Assembly: GCA_964017045.1 (NCBI GenBank)
Contig: OZ024806.1
Span: 22,305,088 to 22,369,087 of the forward strand
Origin: Omphiscola glabra
Taxonomy: Eukaryota > Mollusca > Gastropoda > Lymnaeidae
Length of the DNA: 64,000 nt
Direction of reading: 5' to 3'
This document shows, piece by piece, positions 1 to 12,600 of the stretch. The position numbers were made by a program, and so were the translations under genes. Each line of letters opens with the position of its first letter. The first letter of the stretch is position 1. Below the pieces are notes generated by a model, which worked only from the letters and a program-made list of their open reading frames with translations, was not told where the DNA came from and did no database searches.

Positions 1-168
1 GCTATTAAAACCTGTGACATAATTATTTTGACTGTGCCAACACAATTATCTAAAGTATAAATAAAATGTTTTTTCTGGAGTTTTTCCCCTGGTGTGTGTT
101 CCAAAAGCTCATTGTACACATGTAGGGGGGGTGCAAAAACAACTGCATGAGCAACAGGGGGTTGGGGG

Positions 169-350
169 GCTAGAAAATGTAACTTTTGTTGTATGTACTA
201 TTTGGATGGCGCCCTAACACTGTAGATATCAGCTTGGTGACTGTTAACATACAAAGGCAGCTAGAAAATGTAACTTTTGTTGTATGTACTATTTGGATGG
301 CGCCCTAACACTGTAGATATCAGCTTGGTGACTGTTAACATACAAAGGCA
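169..350 (+). repeat. 91-bp exact tandem duplication
   Basis: 169-259 and 260-350 appear identical (starting GCTAGAAAATGTAACTTTTG). The unit carries the motif ATGGCGCCCTAACACTG. It lies downstream of the last visible LRR exon, within the LRR gene. Confidence 0.93.
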
Positions 351-611
351 GCTACATCTTTCTGACATTTCAATTGTTTTTCCCACCAATCACTGACTAT
401 GTAGTCACAGATGACTTAATTATGCAAAATTTTATTTTTAAACCAGATGCATCCCTCTTGAGCCCAATATTAAGGTCAACCAATCAATAACCCATCATTA
501 TATTATTTAACAATGTTGCATCATAACACAGAGACCTGGCCACATTCCCACTTCCCCATCAAGATTATCAACAGCACCCCCAGCACCTCTTATTGTATAC
601 ACAAGCCAAAC

Positions 612-3600
612 CTGGTTCTCTCCTATCTTCAGGCTGGTCAGTAGCCGCAACAGACATATGCCTGGTGGGAAAATATCCATGGTGCAATTGGTCAGATCCA
701 GGAGGGTCATTCTTCTCATGTGTTCTTTATCTCCCAGGCGATTAATGGAACTCTTCTGGGACTCACTGAGCAGTAAGAATGGATTGTGGGCCACATTTAT
801 TATCTAGATGGAAAAAAAACACATTTGAACTGTATTTGTATGTTTAAAAAATATTGTTTGAGTATAACGGCAGTACGTGATTTTGTAATAAAGTATTAGT
901 CATTATTGGACAACTTCGCCTCTGTTAAGATTTATAACGAGATTGTGATTGTGACAGTTAACATAAAAATTAAAATTTAAACAAGTAGTTGTTTTTTCGG
1001 TAACCAGACAAAACGACAAAAGACAAAACGATAAGTGACAAAACGACAAGGTGACAAAATGACAATTTGACAAAACGACAAGGTGACAAAACGACAAGGT
1101 GACAAAACGACAAGATGACAAAACAACAAGGTGACAAAACGACAAGGTGACAAAATGACAAGTCTTCAACGCCAACGCATCCACCATCTTTAATGCCTTA
1201 CATACAATAAAGTAAGGTCAAATTTTAAAGATATTTTACATGCCTTATCGTTGGAGAAACACGGTATTCGGTTATCAGACTTGCGCATAATTACATTAAA
1301 ATGTAATTATTTACCATTAGAATTACATGACCTATTTTTGTAATTATCTACAATTTCCATTACAGCATTCAAAAGTGTAATTAATTACCATTACAAATTA
1401 CTCCACTATTGACCTGTAATTACAATTACTATTTTTTACTTACAACATTTTTATTTTGGGAATTTTGTTAATTTGTTTCAATAACTTAAAACATCAACAT
1501 TGTTTTACTAAGACATATTTCCTTTTACAGTGCGGTACATGCACATTATTTGGAACCTGCTTTAGGATTTTATTTTTATAAAAGAAAGTCAGAGAAGTTC
1601 ATTAAATGATTTTACTGTATATCTGAATAAACAATCATATTTTGTGGCAGACCAAAACAATTTCATTGATTGTCTGTGTGTATGAGCAAGCATGACATAA
1701 TGTACATTATAATTTTCAGCTTGCTCATGATTTGGAGACAAAATGTATGTCATATAGTGTCAAAGTACTATATGAGTATGTTGTATACCATGACAATATA
1801 TTCATAAGGATGTGATCTGCTATTCAGTATTTTCACTTTAACTCTGAAAATAAACATTTACTGAGCAATTAAAAAAGGACAATTATATGGATAGTAATTA
1901 ATTACAATTACAGTAATTATAATTAAAGGTGTAATTAATTAAAGTTTTTTTTATTAATTATCTCAAGTATGTCTGTTATCATGCATACGATTATGATCTT
2001 AAAAGGTGTATTACTATCTAATTATACTGTACAGGAAGCTGCACTAACACAGCACTACACAAACTCCAGCTTCTAGAGCACATGTGTCAAACTCAATTTA
2101 TTTTTCCTCACGACTAACATAGATTAGGCCGACGACTCTACTAAGAAAGTAACAATATTTCTGCCATCGCTGCGAACATCAAAGCTCTTTGATGTGACCG
2201 CCGCTGAGTTATCATGTTTGCAACGGTAACCAGACAAAACGACAAGGTTACAAAATGACAAGGTTTGGGGTTAGGGTTAGTCTGATAACCCAATATGTTA
2301 TATATCTAAAAAATTTGACCATACTTTATTGTATGCAAGGAAGTGTTTCCCAACGTTTTTTATGCCATGCCCCACCTAAGCCTTTCTAGAATTCTTATGC
2401 CCCCATGTAACATATACATAATTTTTAATATTAAAAAATACGGTTGTTCACTGAAGAAGCTTTAATGATAGGTTTTAGGAAGAAATCACTAGGAAATTGG
2501 TGAGGAAACATAGTAAGTAAATTTTCAAAACATATATGGAGAACTGACATTCAAGTATGAAATAATTTTAATAAAAGATTTTTCTATATTATTTTAACTA
2601 TTAGTAATAATTTATTGTTTAACGTTAGTGAGATGTTTGTGTTTTCAAGTTCTAGATAGCTCATTTTCAAATTGCCTCCCTGTGGGGCGTGGGCCTCACA
2701 TTGGGAAACACCAATGTAAGGCATTAAAGACGGTGGGGGCGTTGGCGTTGAAGACTTGTTGTTTTGTCACCTTGTCGTCTTGTCGTTTTGTCACTTTGTC
2801 GTTTTGTCACCTTGTCATTTTGTCACCTTGTCGTTTTGTCGCCTTGTCATTTTGTCGCCTGTCGTTTTGTCACCTTGTCGTTTTGTCATTTTGTCTCTTG
2901 TCATTTTGTCCCTTGTCCTTTTGTCACTTGTCGTTTTGTCATGGAACCGTTTTTTCAGATCATAATGCCTCCAAAATGTTAATGAGATATGATGTTACAT
3001 ATTTAAAATATAGTTTTACTGTAATAAAGTCTGGTGTGGAAGAGAAACCAAAAAGTGTTTTGTGCACTGATGTGTTGGCATCCACTTCTCTATAGCCCAT
3101 CAAGTTTTGTGCACTGATGTGTTGGCATCCACTTCTCTATAGCCCATCAAGTTTTGTGCACTGATGTGTTGGCATCCACTTCTCTATAGCCCATCAAGTT
3201 TTGTGCACTAATGTGTTGGCATCCACTTCTCTATAGCCCATCAAGTTTTGTGCACTGATGTGTTGGCATCCACTTCTCTATAGCCCATCAAGTTTTGTGC
3301 ACTAATGTGTTGGTTTCCACTTCTCTATAGCCCAGCAAGTTTTGTGCACTGATGTGTTGGCATCCACTTCTCTATGGCCCAGCACTGATGTGTTGGCATC
3401 CACTTCTCTATAGCCCAGCAAGTTTTGTGCACTGATGTGTTGGCATCCACTTCTCTATGGCCCAGCACTGATGTGTTGGCATCCACTTCTCTATGGCCCA
3501 GCACTGATGTGTTGGCATCCACTTCTCTATAGCCCAGCAAGTTTTGTGCACTGATGTGTTGGCATCCACTTCTCTATGGCCCAGCAATTTGTGTGCACTG

Positions 3601-6600
3601 ATGTGTTGGCATCCACTTCTCTATAGCCCATCAAGTTTTGTGCACTAATGTGTTGGTTTCCACTTCTCTATAGCCCAGCAAGTTTTGTGCACTGATGTGT
3701 TGGCATCCACTTCTCTATGGCCCAGCACTGATGTGTTGGCATCCACTTCTCTATAGCCCAGCAAGTTTTGTGCACTGATGTGTTGGCATCCACTTCTCTA
3801 TGGCCCAGCACTGATGTGTTGGCATCCACTTCTCTATGGCCCAGCACTGATGTGTTGGCATCCACTTCTCTATAGCCCAGCAAGTTTTGTGCACTGATGT
3901 GTTGGCATCCACTTCTCTATGGCCCAGCAATTTGTGTGCACTGATGTGTTGGCATCCACTTCTCTATGGCCCATCAAGTTAAAGAGACTCTTGGAAACAA
4001 AACATCCAAAGTCAATAAACAAAGATGTCGACTTCTTTGAACGCCAAGCAGAAGATTAAGGTTGGTCTAAAAGCATCTTATGAGGTTTTAAGGAAAATAG
4101 CTTCCTCCATGAAACCCTACAGCATCGGAGAACAATTGATTTCACATCAATTTTACATTAGTGATCTGACTTTGGAGGGTAATTTAATTTAAGAACAGTT
4201 TATTATTTCGATAAATGATAAAGGTGCAAAACATGTCTTCAGTGAAACGTGTCATAGTGATTTTTGGATTAAAAAGGCACAGTCCATTCGCGGTGTTGCA
4301 AAGATGGCCCTTAGAGGGTTGATTCCATTTGCAGCCTTTGAGTGTGAGGTAGCTTTTTTCCACTCCTCCTTGATATAAAACATTATCTCAAACCATATAA
4401 GATGCAACATATGACATGAGAGTTGCACTGGCCAAAAAAAACAGAGCCAAAACTAGAAGTACCGGTTCAGTCAAAGCAGATGCAGCCATACTACACTGAA
4501 TGCACATTTGATGACTAAGATTTGATATTTTCTGAGTAAATAATTGTTTGTCAAAAATGTTTTGGTAATTGCGAGCAAGCTAAAAAAATTGTAAAGAGAC
4601 CGTCACGCAAAAAATCCTAGAGAGAGAATCGCTGGCAAAGAGTAAAAAAAAATTAAACTTAATATCAAAATGTCTTTTTCTCTCTGGTAGAGTGACAAAT
4701 AAGGTTATAAATTGACGGAAAACTCAACAATTGAGTCAAGACGAAAAAATGTATTTCCCTTTTTTATTATAAAAATGCTGCTATTATAATTTACCGAAGG
4801 TCTAATTACACTTAAATGGCTATCGAATGCATCATCTGGATCCCTTTTTAACAAAAAAATGTAATTAATCACTATAAAAAAAATAAACTTTGGAAACTTT
4901 GGTTAATCTGTCCTAACATACCTCAAGCATTTTAGGGAAGGGCACATCAGTTAATTTGTTGTATGAAAAGTCAATCTCCCTGAGGTATTCCATTATGTCC
5001 AGATTGTCAGGAACTGATTGAAGTTTATTCTTGCCCAGACGTAGCATCTCCAGTGTTCGAAAGCGCTGCAAGTCTTCTGGGAGACTTGTTATTCTTGGTG
5101 CATTTGCAAAGATAACAATAACAAAATTATAAATATCTCATTTACTGAATGAGAGAAACCGGAGTGCATAGCAAATGTTGATTTAGGGAATTCACTGTGT
5201 GGTCATTGAGAAATGTAATAAACCTACAAATTATTTATACAAACAGGTACATTTCAATGAGCAAGGAGTATAGTTTACAGAGAAGGTAAATAGAGTTAGA
5301 CATAGTCCTCCGGTTATAAGAAGATGCGGACATTTACATTTAACAGGGATGTTTGATCAAAGTTAGAGAAAACTCTTAGGGAAAGGACTATTTAGTTTTG
5401 AGTCAACCAGAAAAGTAAGGACATGGACGACAGGAAAAGTAAAGACAGAGAGGGACATAGGCAACAGGAAAAGTAAAGACATAGAGGGACATAGGCAACA
5501 GGAAAAGTACAGATAGAGAGGGACATATGCAACAGGAAAAGTACAGACAGAGAGGGACATAGTCAACAGGAAAATTATAGACAGAGAGGGACATAGGCAA
5601 CAGGAAAAGTACAGATAGAATGGGACATATGCAACAGGAAAAGAAGTACAGACAGAGAGGGACATAGTCAACAGGAAAAGTAAAGACAGAGAGGGACATA
5701 GACAACAGGAAAAGTACAGATAGAGTGGGATAAGTACAACAGGAAACAATATGGACAAGTTAGGTATAATCAAAAGAGAATGTGTAGTAAAGTGGGTTTC
5801 AAGTGACATTGAAGTCAGGATCTTAAGGGGGTTTTAAAAAGCTAGCTTCCCATGGGCAAGAACAAAATGAATCACTGCAACAGATAAAGATGTAATCAGT
5901 ACAACAGATACAGACAGAATCAGTACAACAGCTATAGACATAATTAGTACAACAGATACTGCCAGAATCAGTAAAATGGATACAGACTGAATCAGTACAA
6001 CGGATACAGACTGAATCAGTACAATGGATACAGACTGAATCAGTACAATGGATACAGACTGAATCAGTACAACAGATACTGCCAGAATCAGTACAATGTA
6101 TACAGACTGAATCAGTACAACAGATACAGACTGAATCAGTACAATGGATACAGACTGAATCAGTACAATGGATACAGACTGAATCAGTACAAGGGATACA
6201 GACTGAATCAGTACAACAGATAAAGACTGAATCAGTACAACGGATGCAGACAGAATCAGTACAATGGATACAGACTGAATCAGTACAACGGATACAGACT
6301 GAATCAGTACAACGGATACAAGACATTTTACATAAAAGATAAATTACTTGTTTTCTCTCAAGTCAAGGCTTCGTAGGAGTTGATGTCTGCCAAGAAAATC
6401 TGGTATTTCTGTTAACTCATTGCCATTTCCATAAACATCTTTCAAAGAGATGATGCTAAAAGGCAAAAATGAAAATAGTTGTTCCTAAACTTTGAACAGA
6501 CTGAAGTTCCAATTAAAGTATTAGATACACAGTTTTGAACTGAATGATTTTTTAATTAAAACATATTTTTTAAAAAGTTGTTTTTCAAAAAAAAAAAAAA

Positions 6601-9600
6601 GAGTTTGTAGTGTAATATGAAAAATACTAGTTCCATGCTACCATAATGAGTCTAAGTATATAAATTGGTTCATTCCAACATAACAAGTCTAAGCATTCAA
6701 ATAAGCCTACCTTCCAATAGTCTCTGGTAAAGTCTGCACATGATTGTATGAGTAATCGAAGACTATCAATTTGTCCAGTCTGTTCATGTTCTCTGGGAGT
6801 GATGTGATGCTGTTGTTATCAACTCTGAGCTCCTCCAGGGAGGCAATCTGGGTGAGGACATCAATCTTGGTTAGCTGGTTCCATGACAGTTTCAGATTCT
6901 AGAAAAGATAGTTTTTAATCATGCGGCTACTCTTATGTCAACACACTGTTAAAGTTATCATGAGGATATGTCAAGGTAATGTTAAAATTATGAGGTTATG
7001 TCAAGATACCGCTGCCATTGGTCAAATATTCTGCGTTACAATTGAAATTTTACAAAATTATATACATTTTGTTTTATTTGAGTCTCACGGCCAAACATTA
7101 AGTATTCAATATATATATAATAGATCAAACACTATTTGCTTCCAATTTTTGTATCTTCCTTTTCTTAAAAGATAAATGGTAAGCCAGGAAAATGGTTTAT
7201 ATTTTTCATGTAGACATAGTTGGAAATTTAAAAAAAAAAAAACACCATTTCTCGAAATACCAAGGGATCTCAAAACTGAATGACAGCAATAGTAAAAGAC
7301 ACATTGGTGTCCTCTTCATTTACATTGAGAGGGTTAACATTTGACTGGGTCAAGTCAAAAATTTTGTTAGCTAATTTAAAAAAAAAAAATTCCTATTTAC
7401 ATTTTCTCTCATATAAAAGGTTTTCTCCCAGCCAACTTTGAAAATAGTATCAAGTCTTACCACCAGATCTCGCATGTCATCAATTTCTTTTGGCAGCTCT
7501 TCAATTTTATTGTGTGACACATCAATTTCTTGAATGACCTTCAGGTGACCTAGGTCATGGGGCAACTCACTGATATGATTGTGGGAGGCACGCAAAAATG
7601 CAAGAGAGAAAGTCTGGAAAAAGAATTTTGTTTGAAAAAATATATATATTAATGATTTATAGATATAAGTTAGAACAGCCCTATTTTATAAAGTGCACAG
7701 TATATGAGATCTCAGAATATTATGGAGACATGTACCAACGGCTTGAGGATCCCCATAATAAAGGGAGGCAAGCATACTAAAGGGAGGCCACTGGTGCTTT
7801 GGGACATAGCTCATATTACTATTACTATTGTCTATTGCTCAGACATCATGGGCTACCGTAGACCTAGCAAAAAAACAAATTTCAAGAAGTGCTGGAATAT
7901 CTGTTTTCAATCAAAAATGAAGACATAAGCTTGAAGTTGAAGACGAATCTAACAGAGGAGTTAGAAAAAAAGAGAAAAAAAACCCACTGAAAAATCTGAA
8001 GGCACTTAAAAAAAAAAAAAGATAAACAATAGAAATAAAAATTGTTTCTGTAGCAAATTGTTGCTACATCTCACATAAATGAAATTATGACCTTTCCTAT
8101 GAATCAACAAACATGTAAACACCCCAGGTAGGTCCATGGAGGACACCAGCACAAAATGTGGATACACATATTTTTTTCAGCACCATCTTTCCCATTGTCC
8201 GCATGTGGGCAGACAACCACAGGCACATACGGGTATTCTAGGCAGTATGATAACGATTATTAAATGCAAAGAGTCATTAGATGTTAACTTCTAAATCAGT
8301 GAGATATGGATCCATCCATTGATTAAGTACACACTGGGAAGGGGGTTGATTTTGGAGATTATTCAAACTGGTGGAAAGGAGGGGGTACTCAGAAAGAATG
8401 TACATTTAATAATTATCCTGAAACTCTGACCCCTTATTTTTTCTGATAAAGCAAACTGTCAACTAAAAATTTGTAAAATCAACGATATTTAATTTTTTTT
8501 TTTTAAAGTCTTAAAACTGCTATGTTTTGTATTTATCGTTGTACGGTTGCTATGTGTGAAGTAATTTGTAAGCAGACCATTTCGTTGGCCTGAACCAAAC
8601 AGAAAAAAAAGTGGGGGAAACACCACACAAATTTTAACATGCTTACTTGGCAGTGCTTTCAAGACTTTTTTTTGCTTTCAAGACTTTTTTTTTTACCCCG
8701 AGCAACCAACGAATCACCTAAAATGTTTTAATGCTGCCCCCTCCAAATGTTAGTTTGAAGAAGAAAAAAATGCAGTCACAATAAAGCAAAACTGAATTTC
8801 AATTTGGCTGCCATTTAGGCTTTAAGATTCAAAATTGTATCAATATTTGTACAGCAATATATGAAAAACATAAAACTTATTAAAAAATGTTTTAAGATTA
8901 CACCCACATTTTGAAACAAATACATTTATTATATCCCAGAGCTTTGGCATATCTAGTGTGTTCAAATATTCTAACCGCCCCCATTGCTACAAAAAAATTT
9001 GTAGTTGGCTGATTGCCCCCCCCCCCCCACCACCTTAATAAAAAAGCTAAAGACGGTGGACAATCCCCCCCCCCCCCCGGGCTTTTCCTTGTCATTGTTC
9101 ATAATCTATCATATGTCCTCCTATAAGCTACAAATTGTCTTCTTGTGGGGGGGGGGGGAGGGGGGGGGACGGACGACACGCTGGAATACATTGACTTGAC
9201 TCCACTCATTTGTATATCACATCAGAATGGTTTATGAATAATTTCTTTGTTTGTTTTGGGGGTGGGAACTGAGAGTTCATTGTCTGAACACATAAAGCGG
9301 GGAGGGGGGTACCTGAAAAAGGACGGATGCACCAAGGAGGAGGGAGAGTCTATTATGTTACTTTTTTTGTATTGGTAATATATGGAAAATCTCGCCTGGT
9401 TTACATTTGTTGATAAATAGCATACCAAATATTTATATTTAGAGTGATCTCCCTTATGAAAATTTTACTAAATTCTTGATGATTTCAGATAAAAATTTTA
9501 CAAATAGATCAACCATAGAGGAGAACGCAAAGTGGAAATTCAGCAGTATATAACAAAACAAAAAAAAAAAAAAGTTAGCTTAATGACATCCACAAAATAC

Positions 9601-12600
9601 TTTACTCCCCTACCCCTTGTCAACTTTTGAATACCCCCCCACCCCCAACATTCTCTGAAGTCGTTTTTATGAAAGACCCCTTACCAGTTTGTTGATTTCA
9701 TCAAAAAGTTTGCTCAGCTGGTTATGGGAGACATCAAGTTCACGCAAATACTTCATGGCAGATATTTCATTGGGAATTTCCTGCCACACATGAATTGTTA
9801 AACACTAATTTACTGCTCCACCATTTTAATTTTATTACAGATCTTACAGATTATTTCATAAATACATTGGACGTAAACAAGTATGTGTGCAGACTTTTTA
9901 CAAATGAAAATTTAGATTTGACCTTTCAAGCAGGGCCAACAACAAAGGGGAAAGTATTTTCCCGGGGAAATTATTTTCCCAGGCCCGGTTGTTTTAAGGA
10001 CCTGGTAACATGACGATGTTCAATAAATACTTCTGTGTAGTTAGGTAATCACTTTTTTTTTTTGTCCTCAAAATTCTGTTGGCAGCCCGTTAACTTTTCA
10101 ATAAGGCATTTTAAAGATGTGCTATAAAAATATCTACTGAATAGAGGACTGTCCACATAACCCAGGTGAGTTACTTTCTTTAAGAAAGTTAACAGGTGTA
10201 ACACACCGACTCACCAACAGAATTGATTAAGCTAGGAAAGACTGATTCATCAACGACTTTTTTAGGGGATACACAGCACTCACCTGGAGTGCATATTTCT
10301 TCAGTTTAAATGTTTCCAAAACTGAAATTTTCCTAAAACAATCATACATAACAATGAAATGGTTATGGACACGTCAGAAATAAATCGGTGTTGATACTGC
10401 ACCAAATATTAACAAGCCTACCATCAACAAGTTGTAGGATAAGTCCAAGTAGGTCAGTGTATAAACTCGCTCCAAATTGATTGGGATGCTTATGATGCTG
10501 TTGTGGGACACATCAAGCCACCTTAAAGCTGGGTTCTTCACCTTGGCACTAACAAGTGCCTTCAGCCTATTCCATGACAAATCTACCTTGGCTCTTACCT
10601 CATACAATGTTTTGGGGATTCTTTTGATCTGAAAATAGAGTTGACTGAAATTCTAAAAATGCTCATCAGAATAAGTATGTTGTTTTGATCTCTGTTATCT
10701 TTAGGGACTTGTGACCATTCTTGTAAATTTATTGTAACCGAGTGGTGAGTTGCACTGGTGAGTTGTGGTGGTCATTAAGGTTTGAAATTTAGTTGAAAAA
10801 GCTAAGGAAATCAGGTCTTGAGAACTGTAGCTTCATTTGCTCTTATAGTATTTTAACCACAAATGAAACAAACAAAAAAAAAAGCTGAAGAAAAAGGACA
10901 CTGTGTGAAAAGATGCAAGTTATTAAATGTCTTGACTAATATTAAATTATGCAGCTTACAACAAAAATGTTTGGATAACTCTGGAATTACAGGTTATAAC
11001 AAAGATTCTCAACTAGCAATAATTTAAATAAGATACACGATGACCATGTAGTGCCTGTTGCACTGATTGCATTATTCATTTGTTCTCTCTTAATTTATTT
11101 GGTGTTTGCTACCATAAAATATTAGACAGTTTGTTATTACAATAATTATACTGTTGCTCACACTTTGTGTCTATTTAAAGACAGAAACGCATGGCCAGTA
11201 TATTGACTAAAATATGTCTGTGCTAGTATGGTACAAAACTGTGTCAGTATGGAACTAAACTATGTTAGTATGGCACTAGACTGTTAGTATGGTAATAGCA
11301 ACCCTATTTTCTATATAAGAATCTAGGGTGTGGTTGTATGTTTAAATATCACAATATCATGGTTCTGAAAGGAACAGTTGAGGCAAAAGCCCTTGACACA
11401 TTTGCGTCTCTTGCCTCCTGCCTTCCAACCCCCAGTTCCTAATACCATCGCTGAGTAGCCCTTGCAACCAGTGAAGTAACCTCTCCAAAACCATGCACAG
11501 AAACATCACAATCCCCCTCTACAAACACTGGAACCAGAATTACTGTATTTTACTGACTATAAAATGCACTTTTTTCTTCAAAAAATTTCCTCCAAAATTC
11601 AGGTGCGTCTTATACTCAAAATTAATATAACAATGGTAAAAATGTAATTTTTTTAAAAAATTGCTTAAAAATGAAGGTGTGTATTATAGTCAATATGGTA
11701 TCAATTGATTGAGAGTGGGCCCTCAAAATATATAAGAAGAAGAAGAGTCAAATTGACAGAGCTAACAAGTGATTAATAGAAGTGACAGAAATCCTCCATT
11801 ACTAACACCTAACAGTTATACTCTACAAAAACCAAATCGGCGTAGCCTTAACTTTCAAAATATCCAGACGTTACAGGTGAACTAAGGTGTACTTAGGGCA
11901 ACAAATCCAATCTTGAATGCAAAACACGCTGAGTGTGCTAAGTATAAGTAGATTTCAGCGAACTTATCAGAGGACAACTACGTCATATCAGGACATCTTG
12001 TATTTCGGCAGCTTAATATTAAAAAATATCCCTTAAAGAGTGACTCATGCAAATATAATAAGAGATTGAGAATAAAATCCCTTTTTCTGGAAAGATATAA
12101 TTTATAGCATAATTCCCTTGGGTTTCCTAGAAATTAATTAATTGAACATACAATAAACATTTGCATCAACTCTGTTGCACACTTTGGTTTTAGCATGGTG
12201 ATAGAGATATTCAATTGTCTAGAAAAATAAAGTTAGAAATATTAAAGTTAAATGTCTGGAGATATTAGTGATATTAAAGTAAAGTGTCTGGAGGTATTTT
12301 AGTTGTGGCAAACACTACAACATTATGATTATTTATATTTTTTTTTTGACTGATGAAAATGAAGACATTTGCCAAAACATTTGAACTTGCATTTTGCGTA
12401 GTCAAAATTAAAGCTTAAACTATATTTTTGTTTTTTACACAAAATGTTTGTGTCTCATTAACCTACTTAAAAAGCTTTATCACAGTCAGTCCAACCTTTT
12501 ATAATGAGAATTAAAATATTTTTACAAAATAAACTATACCAGTGTTTAAAATATTATTTAATCTTAACTCTTAGAAATGATTAATGACAAAATGTGAAAA

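Noticed and set aside
903..1187. Minus-strand open frame rich in FVTLSFCHLVVLS repeats (and matching frames at 2628-3095 on plus)
   Set aside because: It is a translation of the 16-17 bp minisatellite: several frames are open at once and no start context or family is present.
3325..3883. Two identical 71-residue frames (MLGYREVDANTSVLGHREVD...)
   Set aside because: They are read from the 47-bp satellite; their identity reflects the 343-bp higher-order repeat, not a gene pair.
5823..6326. 167-residue frame of CTDSVCIH repeats
   Set aside because: Product of a 24-bp array (24 is a multiple of three), inside an LRR intron.
9005..9199. Poly-C and poly-G tracts as a regulatory G-quadruplex site
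   Set aside because: Similar homopolymer runs occur at many places here (32707, 39321, 45211, 47103); nothing ties this one to a gene function.
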